Part shown: positions 30,282-41,615 of the stretch, in pieces
Numbering within the stretch: position 1 is the stretch's first letter
Layout of the letters: every line of letters begins with the position of its first letter
DNA from: Ectocarpus siliculosus
Lineage: Eukaryota; Sar; Phaeophyceae; Ectocarpales; Ectocarpaceae
NCBI GenBank assembly: GCA_000310025.1
Contig: FN648637.1
Coordinates: forward strand, 35,305 to 99,304
DNA: 64,000 nt
Direction: 5' to 3'
Translations under genes and position numbers: made by a program
The notes under the pieces: generated by a model
Told to the model about the DNA's origin: nothing
What the model saw: the letters and a program-made list of their open reading frames with translations, nothing else
Databases searched by the model: none

Positions 30282-30862
30282 TCAGATGTGCTCGGGGGAG
30301 CTTGCTCCTAGGCGGGTGGCGATGGCCATGTCTCTTCTGGTCAATTCCCCCCAGTCCCCATCGGGGTACTGCGCCCTCCAGTAGGGGTCGCTGAAGTAGT
30401 AGACTGTGCCCGAAAATGTTTTGGGTTTCCCTCCTGATCCGTGCACTCCCGTCCCACAGGGGTGCCCACAGGGTATTCGGTGAGAGCTGCTTTTCTGGAT
30501 TCGACTTCTCGTTCCCCACGGGTAGGCGGTCCCGCAGGTCGTTTGGCCGCGGGCGTGGGTCCATGGTAGTGTTCCCACATGGCGTGGAACACGTCGATCT
30601 GGGGAGGTGAGCAGCTGTGTTTGACGTCGTCTTCCGTGAGCCACGGTGACAGAGCGCCATCTTGGTACTTGCCCTTGTATTCCCACGCCCATGAAGTTGG
30701 CGCCCCCCCTATTCCTCGAACAACCCGTCGCTCAGTAAGTGTGTACAGCGGGACCGCGACGACTGAAACATCATGGAGCCCCAGCTCGGCAGACCAGACG
30801 TGGTGGGCGAACTCGTCAGCGAACGGGTGAATTGGCCGGCCGAGAGTGGAACGGCTTGTCAT
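30282..30862 (-). pseudogene. Element A pol C-terminus with Tudor-like module
   Basis: The first frame (30862-30341) has HHVWSAELGL, YTLTERRVVRG and SWAWEYKGKYQDGALSPW, all matching the C-terminus of element B. A frameshift near 30450 moves the reading to the frame with YFSDPYWRAQYPDGDWGELT, a compact barrel-type signature (aromatic, basic, DGDxxEL) seen in Tudor/Agenet-like domains. In element B the same module is in frame at the very end of pol. The binding target is unknown; reading modified chromatin is an inference by analogy with chromovirus chromodomains. Confidence 0.6.
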
Positions 30863-31121
30863 CTGCTGTGGACAACGTCCGTAGCCTGATTCTGCGACCG
30901 CTGAGTCTGACGGTGATGCTCAGACCTGCTCAAACGATGGTGATCAGACGCCAAGGCCCGGTGAAATGGTCGTGGGTCAATTTGGGATGAGCTCCGTCGC
31001 TGTATAGTTCACCGATGCTCTCCCTCACGAGGACCAGGTCGTTCAAGTTGACTATGGCTCCTGGGGACGTGCACGCGATGCCGGCGTTGTGGCGTTCGCG
31101 TTGTCGGTTCTTGTCGAGTTG

Positions 31122-32317
31122 TCATATTTCGAGGATGGTGCTAACTTCGCGTGCTGTATATCGTCGTTCGGTCACCGTCCTCTCCAGGCCTTGGCCAGGG
31201 GTGGGGTCGTCTCGTGTGGGTGCTATCTGATCTAGTTGCGTGCGAGGGTCTCGGTCATAGAGCATCTTGTACGGAGAGGCGTTGTTCGGGAGGCTGGCGT
31301 CCGACTCCACCCGGTGAATCCATGTCGCAACTGGTACGTACTCATCCCATTGAAGAGGCCATGACTCACACAGCTCGGCGTGTACTTCACATAGCGACAC
31401 CCCCAGCCTCTCACACGATCCTTGGCCCCGGGGGTGGTTGGCCGGTCCGAAGTCGAGGGAGACCTTCAGCCACCGGCATAGGTGTTGTGTCACCTCCGCG
31501 ATGAATTCACCTCCTGGGTCGCAGCGGATCAACAGCGGGAGCCCAAAGATGATGAGAAGCTCCAGCAGTTTGCGGCTGACACCTTCTACCACCTTTGGCG
31601 GTAGTGGAAAGGCGGCGAGGAACTTGGCTCTTCGATCCACCACCACCAACAAATACCTGTTGCCACTGCTGGAGGTGACCTTCATGTCTTGGATGTCCAT
31701 CTCCAGAACTTCCCACGGTTGTAGGAATCGTGCGGGCAGCATGGCTAGTTGTGTGGTCCACGTCGTTTCCATCGTCGACATCTGCAAGACAACACGTATT
31801 CCCGTGTGCCTTTCTTGAGGGTGGACCAGTGGTACCGTCTCTCGATGAGTAGGGTGGTGCGGGCAACGCCCGGGTGTCCAAAGGTGCTGTGGACGAGTGA
31901 CAGCACTCCGGGTACCAGGTCTCGCGGGGTCGCCACCGCATACTGTCGTCTGCGCGGCGCATGCCAGAAGAGTTGGTGATCGTCGAGGACATAATTTCCG
32001 CTCTCCCCTCGTGATTGCTCGAGTTCCCGCGTCACTGGTCCCAGGATTGGGTCTCGCCGTTGGCTTTTCATGAGGAGGCTGGCGTTGCGTAGGGTATGTT
32101 CGAGTTTCTCGAGCCGGGCGGAGTGTCGTTTGCCCAGCTCTTGTTGGGTGTTCTCCGGAGTGTGTTTCGTAAGGGTGGAGTCGATGTTGCAGTATATACG
32201 GTTCCCGGTTCCGACGCTGTGGTTTGTCTCCCTGAGGCTTGGTTGGGCGCTGCTGCGATGGTGTTGCTCGGGCATGTGTTGCTGTCTTTGTTTCGCCCCG
32301 GAGTTTTCGCGTCGCAC
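31122..32317 (-). pseudogene. Element A integrase
   Basis: The zinc-binding HHCC region lies in the frame 32317-31745 (STFGHPGVARTTL, then VLSCRCRRWKRRG). The catalytic core follows in the frame ending at 31122, after a frameshift near 31790. Core motifs are VLEMDIQDM (first Asp), IRCDPGGEF (second Asp) and PRGQGSCERLG (Glu). All three acidic residues are retained. The C-terminal domain after NNASPYKMLYDRDP degenerates. The frameshift between HHCC and core would prevent a full product. Confidence 0.75.
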
Positions 32318-32468
32318 TGCGCAGCAACGCTGGCATTACTTTGTATTCTGATGGCGTGTTGTGATGGTGCGCTGCTATCGTCGCCACGCCGGGAGAGTTT
32401 CTCGTGTCTGTGGTGCCGTCCCTTGGTTCGAGTTTTTCGTTTGCTAGGGCGAGTAAGAGTTCCTGTTC

Positions 32469-33400
32469 CTACCCCCCTGCGCTCATCTCTAGCATCTGAG
32501 CTTCCCGTAACATGGGCGGCAGGGTGAACTCCTCCAGGATTGTCGTTAAGTCACTCCTCCTAAGGGCGCGGGGGACTGGAAAGTTTTCGAGGGTTGTCGT
32601 CAGCTTCACGTAGTCCTCGAGAGAGAACTCTTGCGCATCAGTGAGTGGCCCCGCGTCGTTCGGGTGTGGCGTGTAGGTTCCCATCTCGGGTTTGCGGCCC
32701 ATCATGTGTGTTTGAGTGATAGCGGCTGTCTGTCGGTCGAAATTGAACACTCCCCTGTTGCCCTCCTTCCTCCTCAGGAAGAACGACCTTGCTTTCCCAA
32801 GAAGATGACCCACCGATGAGGGCCGCGGTTGTACGTTGTCGACCTGTTGTTTCCATGTCTTAAGTTGTGGTGCGATCGCGCCGTCTCCTCTCCGCCTGAC
32901 GGCTACGCAAAAAACCCGTCTCTTGCCGGTGGGGATGCCAGCAGCCGATGCATTCAGCGCTGCCGCTTCCACCGCGCACCCGGCATTCAGCAGCCGTGGT
33001 CGTAGGACATCCTGCCATCCCGTTGTCCCAGAGAACCCGACTGGTGACTCCAAGACCAGGGTGTGCGCTCGGGAGGTGAGGTAGACATAAGCAATTTCCG
33101 TCGCGTGTTCGAGGGTTCCTCTTCCTGGTTTGGTAGCCGGCTGCAGGCGTTCCCCATTGGAATGGCTGGTCGCATCTCTGAAAGGTCCTTGTGGCATTCC
33201 CTAGTGAAGAGGTGCATGTGCACGAGTTTGGCCTCTCCTGCGTCGCCGCTGGCTCAGGTGCACTCGGGCATCTTCCTGTCTGCACCGATAACCCCAACAA
33301 CGTCCAACATGTCCTTGACGGCCAAGAGCATGCCCCCAGCCCCAAGGCCAGGACTACTGCTCGTGGTCGATGTGTCGGACCTCCTCGTGAGCCTCGCGCC
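32469..33400 (-). pseudogene. Element A cytosine-C5 methyltransferase-like domain, frameshifted
   Basis: Between RNase H and integrase, three frames carry the pieces of a domain homologous to element B residues 735-1030. Motif I reads GLGAGGMLLAVKDMLDVVGV (about 33350-33290) in one frame. Motif IV reads IPMGNACSRL (33164-33135) in a second. The third (33197-32469) has motif VI LVLESPVGF (33048-33050 for Glu), motif VIII AGIPTGKRRVFCV and the motif IX-like HPNDAGPLTDAQ then EDYVKLTT. The order I-IV-VI-VIII-IX is that of cytosine-C5 DNA methyltransferases. GNAC replaces GPPC and ESP replaces ENV, exactly as in element B. The frameshifts make this copy a pseudogene. Confidence 0.6.
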
Positions 33401-33667
33401 GCGCGCCATCGCTCGCGTCCGCTCGCGTCCGGTTCATCCGGGGTGAGCTGTACGGCACGTAGGATGGAGAGGTTGCCCTCTCTCCTGCCCCGCACTGACG
33501 TGGGTCCCATGTCGGCCGACCGGATGCCGTCCAGTGTAGGTTCCTGCATCGGTTCCTCTACACGGCTTTGCGCGTCCTGGTCGTCCTCAGGTGGGGCAAG
33601 GTCTTTGAGCAGTGTTCCGTCGTGAGCCGGTCCCTCATGCCCTCGGCGTTCCGGTACTCCGGAGGTG

Positions 33668-35581
33668 TCATCGGGTAAGGACGTGTCGATGTCGGGTCCT
33701 GAGGGTCCTTGTCGTCGAAGGCGTGACAGGGCGTCTGGGATAAGGTTGTCGGTGTCGTTGCGCCATTGGAGGTCCATGTCGTAGCTCATCATTCGCAACG
33801 CCCACTTGTGCATCTTTGGTGAGAGGTTCTAGCTGGTGAAGAGCCAGATGATGGCTCCGAAATCTGTGATGAGGGTGAACCTTTGGTGCTGGAGGTACAC
33901 CTTGAAGTAGTCTAGGGAGTACATGCTGCCAACACCTCGCGGTCATTTGCCGAGAGCTTCTCTTCGGCTCTGGAGAATCATTTGGCGGTTGTGTTAGCAC
34001 CGACCCCACTGCCAGCGTGCTCGCGTCGGTGTGGAGAGTGAACGGCAAGTCCCAGTCCGGTAGAATGAGCACAGGGTGGGTCGTCAGGGTGTCGATGACT
34101 TTGTAGGCCGCGATAGTTTGTTCCCGTGTCCACGGCACCGGCATCTTGGGCGCTCGGCGCGAGCTGAAGTCCTTGTTTCGGAGGTCTGAGATTGGTGTGG
34201 CGATGGTGCTGAAGTCGGGAATGAATCCTCGTAGGTACCTAGCCAACCCGAGGAACGTTCTTCTCACCTCCCCCACGGTTGATGGCATCTCCTGTCCCTT
34301 CAGGGCCTTGACCTTGGGCGGCGCTGGCCTTGCTCCTTGTTGGCCAATGATGACCCCCCCAAAATCCAGTTCCTGGAAGCAGAGGTCGCATTCGTTGAAG
34401 TGTACGGAGTAACCTTTGTCCAAGAGCATCTGGAGCACCTCGTGGAGGAGAGCAAGCTGTTCTTCGAGGGTTTTGTTGTGGAGGAGGGTGTCGCCGAGCC
34501 ACTTGAGGACACCTTTCCTTATCACAGGCCGGAGGTCGTCGCGTAGGTGAGCAGAAAAAAACGGTGGAATGGTGGTGAGGCCAGAGCTGCTGACGTTGGA
34601 CTCGTACAGCCTCCCATCCGGCCCCCTGAACGCCGTCTTGCGTTTGCCTTCCTCCGCTATCTCCAGCTGGTGGTACGCTTGGCACAGGTTCAGGGAGCTG
34701 AAGTAATTGCTCCCGTTCAGTCGGTCGTGCATCCCCGTGATGTCGCCCAGCCCTCCACTGTCTGTCTTCAGGTGGGCGTTCAGCGCTCGGTAGTCGACGC
34801 ACAATCGGTAAGTGCCGTCGGCTTTCGGAGCTAGCGTGAGGGTTGAGCACGATGCCGAGTTTGAGCAGCGGATTATCCCCATGTCGAACATTCGGCCGAT
34901 GATGTCTAGTACAACCGGTTCCACTGGAGGGCTGAACTTCTGCTGTTTGCATGCGATCGGCCGAACGTTTTCGTCTTTCAAGGGTAGTGTGACTTTTCGC
35001 CCCGGGAGTGGCTTCATGTTGTCGGTTTTCGACCTAAACAACCCTTGAGAGTTGAAGTTCTCAAGGATGTTCAGGAGTTTCTCCCGTGTCTCCGTCCCCA
35101 GTTGACCCGTGTTCGCGTCCTCCACGCGTACCCGGGGGGTTGTCGATGTGCGCCCCTCTCGTGGGGCGGGTTGGGTCGGTTCTGTTGGCTCCGATGGCTT
35201 TGATGTGGGTAGAGGCTCCTTGAGAAGAAGCGTCCGTTGGGTGTCGCTGGTGTTGGTGGCGTACGCTGTGGCCACCGGGGTTCCTTTGGCTATGGACGCA
35301 GCTCGTATTGAGCGGTTGACCACCTTCAACCGTGGTGGTCTGTCCGGGTGCCACCACTGGACTCCCTTCGCGATCCCGGTGGGGCCCTCGCCTTCAAGAT
35401 CGAACGGTTTTCGTGGGTGTACCACGATCAGCGTCTTGTTGTTGGGTTGAGGTCCCGGGAGGTGTGCGTTGACCTCGGCGCTGACCCTCCCCGGTAGAGA
35501 CGCTTCCTCCGCTAGGGTCATTGACCATCTCAACGACCCTCCGTCTTCCCACGCGGCGGCGTCATGGTGCAGGGGGTCCAT
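33668..35581 (-). pseudogene. Element A reverse transcriptase and RNase H
   Basis: A 637-residue frame. The pol N-terminal region (GIAKGVQWWHPD, TLLLKEPLP) is shared with element B. The reverse transcriptase has YRLCVDYRALN, then YFSSLNLCQAYHQLE (first catalytic Asp changed to Asn), then KWLGDTLLH where the YxDD box should be (second Asp pair broken to GD), then FGGVIIG. RNase H starts FTLHTDASTLAVGSVLT and then drifts out of frame. At least two catalytic positions are lost, so the enzyme is dead. The family assignment rests on the whole pattern and on collinearity with element B. Confidence 0.8.
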
Positions 35582-35749
35582 TTTTGCGAACCCCAGTTCT
35601 TGGTTGGTTTAGGTGTCGGATGCTAAGTTATCTACTGCCGTTTGTTCCTCCTGGGCTGTCCACTCCATCGAGCAGTACTCCTCCGCTGATGTCTTGTAGT
35701 GTCGTTGGCTGTGGAGCACTTCGCCCGTCTTTTCGTCTCTGATCCATCC

Positions 35750-36340
35750 CTAGGTGACTCCAAATGGTGTCGCTCCCCACTGTGTGAGCGTTGTTCCCTC
35801 CACCATCATAGCTCCCGGAGGTGGCCTTCTCGGTGAGCTGTCCGGGAGCCGTAGGAGTGGGACGTTTGCGGATGTTGGGTCTGGTTGAAACCACCCTGGA
35901 CCGTGAAAGAAGAAAGGACTTTCATTTTGACGGAAGAAAGCTGTCCCGATGATGAGCTCGCACGGCAGACCCACTACCGATCTGACCGGTACCGTAAACA
36001 CTCGGTCCATCGGTGGGAAGACCAGGAAGAGGGTGCAGCTACCGAGAATACTCATGGGTGGTACGTTGCTATCCTGTGGGTTGGCAGCTCGAAGGTGTCC
36101 TCTGCCTCGTTTGGAGAGCATGCTTCTCCCCCCGTACTCCATGCGTTCTACCTCTCGGATGAACGACGCTGATGCGTAGTTGCCCCCGCATGCTCCCGTG
36201 TCCGGCAAGACCGTCATCATTCTGTGACCTAGTCTCCGGTTCCAGAGACGGGATTGTACCCAAGCCTGGTGTGTGCCCTTTTGTCTGCGCTTGTTGTGTA
36301 GGGGGGCCACGGTGTTGATCATGTCGCCGTCGTCGTTCAT
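35750..36340 (-). CDS. Element A retropepsin-type aspartic protease
   Basis: A 196-residue frame with MTVLPDTGACGGNYAS, the catalytic D-T-G-A of a retroviral-type aspartic protease. About 95 residues later comes LPCELIIGTAFF, matching the hydrophobic-hydrophobic-G block that closes the fold. It sits between gag and reverse transcriptase, as in Ty3/gypsy elements, and would mature the polyprotein as a homodimer. The frame is open, but the element around it is broken. Confidence 0.75.
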   Translation of the reverse strand: MNDDGDMINTVAPLHNKRRQKGTHQAWVQSRLWNRRLGHRMMTVLPDTGACGGNYASASFIREVERMEYGGRSMLSKRGRGHLRAANPQDSNVPPMSILGSCTLFLVFPPMDRVFTVPVRSVVGLPCELIIGTAFFRQNESPFFFHGPGWFQPDPTSANVPLLRLPDSSPRRPPPGAMMVEGTTLTQWGATPFGVT

Positions 36341-36480
36341 TCCGGGTGCCCCCCTGCGATGTCTGTGTGTGTTTCCCGGAGGATCCTCCTCCAGGGCGCA
36401 CCTTCAGGCGGTTCATCCACCCTCCTCTCCCTCGGCAAGGCATGGTTCGTCCCCCTCGTACCACCCCCGTTCCAAGTGTG

Positions 36481-38900
36481 TCAGGTACACGAGGTCGAGG
36501 CTTGTCTGTTCGCTCTTATTGTTCCGGGGGTATGCGCCGAACGGGATGGGTGTGGACTCCTCAGAGTAGGTCCACCTGCAGTGTCCTGCTTCAGCCATCT
36601 TGGGGCATGTTTCCCCCGGGCGTGGTAGAAGCACGTTTTCTTCTTCCGGACATACTGGGTAATGTCCCGTTCCGAGGCGGTGCTTTCCGGAGCATCGGTT
36701 GTTGTTGATGGCAGTGTCAACGACCGTTCGCCCGTCGGCGTGTCAGTTGGTCGTCCTGTCCGCTGGGCGTCCCCTTCCCGCCTAGGTCGCCGGGTGTCTC
36801 CATATGGTCGTGCCACCCGCTGGGTATTGATGTGTGGTTTTATATGATCATCTTCCCCGTTGCGGTACCATTTCCTTCCCGCTGATGTAGGAGGGGTAGG
36901 TTCCTGTCGCAGGGCCACGGCAGCTACCTCGCCTTCGTCGGCGTGCTCATATCCAGGTGGTTCCGAGTCCGTGTGGCGGTCGATCGCAAAGGCCGTCGAT
37001 TTGTGGGGCTTGGCGGGTTTGGCGGTGTTTGTTGAGGATTTCATGCCTGGCGGTAAGCGGAGGGAAAAGGCGTTCACGTTCGAGCTCCTATCCGCGGCTC
37101 CTCGGCCGCCCGGGCGGTGGTCCCGCTTTGCCTGTTGGCTGATCCCGTTGGTGATCTCGTAAAAACACCTTTTCACGTTTACTCCCCGGCCTACCATCCC
37201 GGGCGAGCCGATGGCGTGGCGGTTAAACGGGTAGTTGCGCAGCGTGGCCTCGTGTTGTTGTTTTTGGACCATTAGGAAGCCAGTGTACGACAGATGGTCG
37301 ATTTGTTTTGGCGTGCAGAGAGCTTCCGCTCGCTCAAGAATGTTGTCGAGGTCACGCGCGCTGAGAAATCGCCAGAAGCACTGTTCCTCGATTAAGTACG
37401 GTGCATTGTGGTCCAGCTCCGATGACCTTGCGCATTGGACCAGGCGGTTTATTGATGTAATCCACGCTTCCCTGTAGTTGAGACTGGTGTTGTTCAGGGC
37501 CACCTTGGTTGCTTGTGCAGCCAACTGCGATTGTCCTACTTCTTCCAAAAATGCGCGGATGATGTCCATGACCGTGGTTTTGGTCATGAGGGACGTCCAC
37601 GTACCCCCCGGTGACATTGTGGACTCGCATCATCCCACCCGAACGGTAGGCGTTGGCGACCGCTAGGTCCGGCGGGGTGCAGTCGAGGAAAAGTTCAATG
37701 CGGGCGTTGGAGAGGCCGTCCACCTGCGGCCGCATGACGTTCGCCACCCCCGCTGGGACGGGAACGTCGGTTGGGACGGTGAAAACTCCCCCGACTCTTG
37801 GCGCATTACTTCTAGGAAGGTGTCTGTGAGGAATAGTGGGTCGTTTTGCGCTGTCAGCGAGGCCGCTGAGGTAACGGACGGGCCCTGGTGCATTGACTCC
37901 CGTTTGGGAAGGTCTAGACGAATCCTGATCCGGGACATCGTTTGAAGGCGTTGGATTGGGGTGCTTAAGTTGATGCTGGTGGGGACCATATATGGTTTGT
38001 TGTTGGTGTGGCCCATAAGCTCCGCCCGGCTGGGACAGGGGCCCTCCTCTGTACGAAGACCAATGAGGTTCCTGTTGTCCCAATTGTTGGTGCAGCTGCT
38101 GTGGTTGGCTCCCATAATAGCCTCCTCCGTGGGGTTGTTGTTGGTAGTAGGGTTGGGCAGGCACCTGTGGGGCCGGGCGCTGTGGGTTAAACGCCTGATG
38201 AGTCTGCACCTGTCGTTGATAGGGGGGTAGCAGCTGTTGCTGAAGCTGGTGGTACTGCGGAACCTGTAGTGGTTGTGGCGTCCACTGGTGTTGAAGTGCC
38301 TGGTGCGGTTGGCGGAAAGGCTGGTGGTGGGGCAGCTGGTGTTGGAGCGCCTGCTGGGGTTGCTGCTGTTGTTGAGGCGCCTGTTGAGGTTGAGAGGGCG
38401 GCTGCGGTTGCTGTTGTTGCTCGGGTTATTGTTGAGGCACCTGTTGTAGTTGAGGGGGCAGATGTGGCTGTTGCTGCTGATGAGGCTGCTGTTGCTGGGG
38501 TTGCTGTAGTTGAGGCGCCTGGTGAGGTTGATGCTGTTGCTGAGGTGCCTGTTGAGGTTGCGGCTGCAGTTGTTGCTGCTGGTCAGGCTGTTGCTGCTGG
38601 GGTTGTTGTTGAGGTGCCTGTTGGGGATGCGGCTGCGGCTGCTGTTGCTGCTGGTTAGGCTGCTGTTGCTGGAGTTGCTGTTGTGGAGGCGCCTGTTGCG
38701 GCTGTTGTTACTGCTGGTCCGGTTGATCATGCTGAGGCTCCTGTTGAGGTTGATGGGGTTGCGTGGTTGGCGCCCCAGGAGGGCGGCGAGGGCGGCGGGG
38801 AGGTAAGGGGGAGGAGGGGGGATAGGGGGACGGGGTCCTCCGGGTCCCCCGTTTTGAGGTTGGGGGTGGTCGTGGGGTTGAACTGGCTGCTGATTCATTC
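36481..38900 (-). pseudogene. Element A gag, Gln/Pro-rich N-terminus
   Basis: The first 190 or so residues (38800-38230 on the minus strand) are Gln/Pro/Leu low complexity with one in-frame stop. A more complex part follows (38209-37640: NPQRPAPQVPAQPYYQQQ, then LDCTPPDLAVANAYRSGG). A frame change leads to the capsid-like helical core (37617-36481: IIRAFLEEVGQSQLAAQATK, NYREAWITSINRLVQC). Near 36640-36580, CPKMAEAGHCRW in another frame looks like half of a CCHC zinc knuckle. The role as gag follows from its position and this layout. The (CTGTTG)n-rich DNA gives long Val/Ala-rich shadow frames on the plus strand, which I do not regard as genes. Confidence 0.6.
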
Positions 38901-38960
38901 TTGTAGTCGAAGTTGTCGATGCCCTAGTCGATGCCCCTTGCCAGTGTTCCGTCTATCGTC

Positions 38961-39497
38961 CGAAGTCCTTGTCCGCTCCGCGGTCTTCGCTTGCTTGTAG
39001 GTCTCCGCGCTATGTAGGGCACGCTGTTTCTTCCTTCCGGTCGTCTTGCTCCCTGTCTGATGGTTGCCGCACTCCAGAGATTTCGTTGATCCGTGCGTTG
39101 TTCCGTATCGGTTGACTTCCTACCGTGTTTTTTCGTCCCGTTACTCACTATGTTTTTCTACACCCTTCTCGGCCGTATCTCCTCCTATTTCTTCCTTTCC
39201 TTGCCTTCCCTTATTTTTCTTGTTTTTTTCGTTTCTTTTAGGCCGAGTCTTCGTCGTCATTTCGGACTTTTGCTTTTGCTCTCGGTCGGGGGGGCTGCAA
39301 GGAAAACATTATCCAAACCCAAGCGACCTTCTTACGCTCCGAGCAGTTTGTTTTCGCGCGAGCGATTGTTCATGGGCCACGTGCATGGTGGGGGGCGTCT
39401 AAGTGACAGTCCCGTGCACACGGCTTTTTTTTGCTCCTCTCTCGACCACGACAGCACGCCACCGCTGTTTGGAGGTACACGAATCCATAACACCACC
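38961..39497. other. 5' flank of element A, no gene
   Basis: Presumably the leader or LTR region of element A (minus strand), but no repeat partner was found near 29.7-30.2 kb. A hydrophobic open frame at 39093-39674 (+) reads through T-rich DNA and is probably not a gene over its first half. Confidence 0.4.
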
Positions 39498-39890
39498 ATG
39501 GTCGTGGAGGCGCTACTTCTGCCCAGGGATGAACACTCCGATGATCTGCTGGAGTACCTCAGTCATACCAAACAGACTCCGAAGCACCTCTTGCTTATCC
39601 AGAACGCGGCAGCTTATTATCAGTGCCTTGTCACCAAGCGGGAGGCCGGGACCATGTCCACCCAACAAAGATAGATGCGCCCGCCAGGACCAACTACAAG
39701 AACTTCACCGTTCCAAGCTTCCGGTGTTGGTGGAAGACCGTGGTCATGCAACCCCCCCGAGTTGGCTGACCCAAGACCTTATGGGCATGACCACCGAAAA
39801 CGATTCAGGTAAAGAGATAGGCACGCACGAAGCAGGGTGCCTGTACAACTGCTGTACTGCTGTCGTACAATAGTGTAGGCGCTCTCTCCA
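39498..39890 (+). pseudogene. Possible gene fragment, unknown
   Basis: A plausible coding stretch starts MVVEALLLPRDEHSDDLLEY, continues LIQNAAAYYQCLVTKREAG, and then shifts frame near 39670 to QDQLQELHRSKLPVLVEDRG and WLTQDLMGMTTENDSGKE. The composition is protein-like across both frames. It may be an exon pair or a frameshifted remnant. I cannot name a family. Confidence 0.25.
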
Positions 39891-40464
39891 GCTGCTGCTG
39901 CGGTGGGTAGTCGTGCTGGTGATCAGAGAAAACACGAAGTAGGTACATCATGGCTTATTCGATATATTGGGGGTACTCGTAGCGTAGTATGACGGGTTAT
40001 CTTTGGTACACATACCTACGGAAATTGCAGTGATGAGATGCGGAGGGACCAGAACTTTCTGGGGATTTTCCTTGGACGTGAAAAGAGTTTGATGGAGATT
40101 CAGAGAGATCCGTTTGGTACTTTAAGCGTGATGAGCGCGACGCGTGCTTGATGCCGTGACAGATTTACGAGCGCAAGCACTCCCCCGAAGAATACAACAC
40201 GTTTCCCAACACGTTTTTCTACCCATCCACAGCCCGTCATGGCCTAGCTGCTCTACACTCCCAACACATAGAACTAAGCCACCCGAATTATCGATCACGC
40301 TAGCGTATGACACGTCGTCTACGAGATTCGCGGTCGAGCTTAGTTTATTGGAGTATCGCTTTGCGGCGATCAGGAGCAGGATCAAGATGTCCGAACCCGG
40401 GCGCGAGAGCGACGACGCCCGCCGAGCAGAGTAAGCACCAGCTGAGGAGGCGCGGGTCGAGCAG

Positions 40465-41615
40465 ATGGTGAACCAGAGGCTAGCAGCCAGGCTGGCCGAG
40501 ATGGAGGTACGACAACAAGACGAGCAGCGACGCACAGATGACATCCGGAGCGGGAACGAGCAACAAGGGGCACATCTACCGCAACACGTGGGGAGCCCAT
40601 CGGCCAAGCCCTCCGCCGACAACATCGCAAATGCGATCGCCAATGCCGTGACTGGTCGTCTTCAGACCACATCCGGGGGGGATTTTGGTAGAGTACCGCA
40701 AGTAGGGACACTACGCATGGCTGTGCCTAGACGACTAGAGCCTTGGGATGGGTCATTCAAACCAGGGGAGGATGAGCAGGCCAAACTCTTGATTTTCAAG
40801 TCCAACATGCTTGCAATATTTGCGCAGGAAGGTGTATATGAGGTCATGATGAGTGAAGAGGACACTCATGTTGGAAGAGATGGAGTAGACATGGCTCAAC
40901 TGAAGTCACAGTATGGAGAGCACAAGGTGAACAAGGCGATAGCAGCGTGGAATTTGCTGATCACCACCGTGACTTACATGCCAATCCTGACCCAGATAAT
41001 TTCCGATGGTAGCCCGAGTAGAGGATGCGAATGTTCCTCGAGTACTACGAGCCCCAAGTTCGTCAAGAAAGGACACGCCTCTCGTCAGAATATCACGGTA
41101 CTAGGATGAAGAAAGGAGAGACTCCTCAAGAGTACTTCGGAAGGTTTACTGTTTTGCGCAATAGACTAGCCTCGTACGGTGTCACGTTTTCCGATGATGA
41201 TGCTAACAGTCACTTGGCTTTCAACCATTCGTCTGATTATGATCTGGAGAGGAGGATGCTGGGTAATATGGAAGTGCTGACTCGCCAGAAGATAGAGAGA
41301 GCTGTGAGGAATGCCTATGCGAATAAGGCGCGCGCCCGGGAGGAGGAGCAGAACAGTGGCGTGGGGCACGCTTTCGTCGCTTCCGGTGCACCCCGGGGTG
41401 ACGGAGGTGTCCAAAATGGGTCGAGTGGGAAAGGCGGCAGACAGGACGGCAAAGGCGGCGGTCGGAGCAGGAGCATCGGAGCCAGAGGTTCACCCGTGGG
41501 CGTTTCACACCAACGCGGAGTGCGATGCTCAGAGGAAGCAGCGAGAGCGGCAGCAGCGGGCTCAGCAGCGACAGCAGCCCCAGCAGCAACAGCAACAGCC
41601 GCAGCCTCAACATGA
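40465..41615 (+). pseudogene. Copia gag
   Basis: The first frame (40465 to about 41025) has a charged, Gln-rich N-terminus (RLAARLAEMEVRQQDEQRR) and a capsid-like region (PRRLEPWDGSFKPGEDEQAK, LKSQYGEHKVNKAIAAWNLL). The second frame (41025-41615) continues FLEYYEPQVRQERTRLSSEY, KKGETPQEYFGRFTVLRNRL and GVTFSDDDANSHLAF, the usual arrangement in copia gag. The frameshift near 41025 breaks it. A Gly/Ser/Arg-rich stretch follows, and a degenerate His/Cys knuckle (PWAFHTNAECDAQ) sits at about 41490 in the next frame. Confidence 0.7.

Larger units (their letters stand above)
30205..38960 (-). mobile_element. Ty3/gypsy element A, decayed, with methyltransferase-like domain
   Basis: The minus-strand order is Gln/Pro-rich gag (from about 38900), gag core and zinc-knuckle remnant (37617-36580), aspartic protease (36340-35750), reverse transcriptase and RNase H (35581-33668), methyltransferase-like region (33400-32469), integrase (32317-31122) and Tudor-like tail (30862-30282). 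Reverse transcriptase before integrase marks Ty3/gypsy. Many frameshifts and stops break it up, so it is a relic. It is the same lineage as element B, clearly diverged at protein level. I did not find flanking LTRs. Confidence 0.85.

Noticed and set aside
38269-38806. Long Val/Ala/Gly- and Leu-rich open frames on the plus strand
   Set aside because: They are antisense readings of the CTGTTG-rich DNA that encodes the Gln-rich gag N-terminus of element A on the minus strand.
30150-39300. LTR pair for gypsy element A
   Set aside because: Comparison of the regions beyond gag and beyond pol by eye gave no convincing direct repeat with TG...CA ends. The LTRs may be lost or lie further out.
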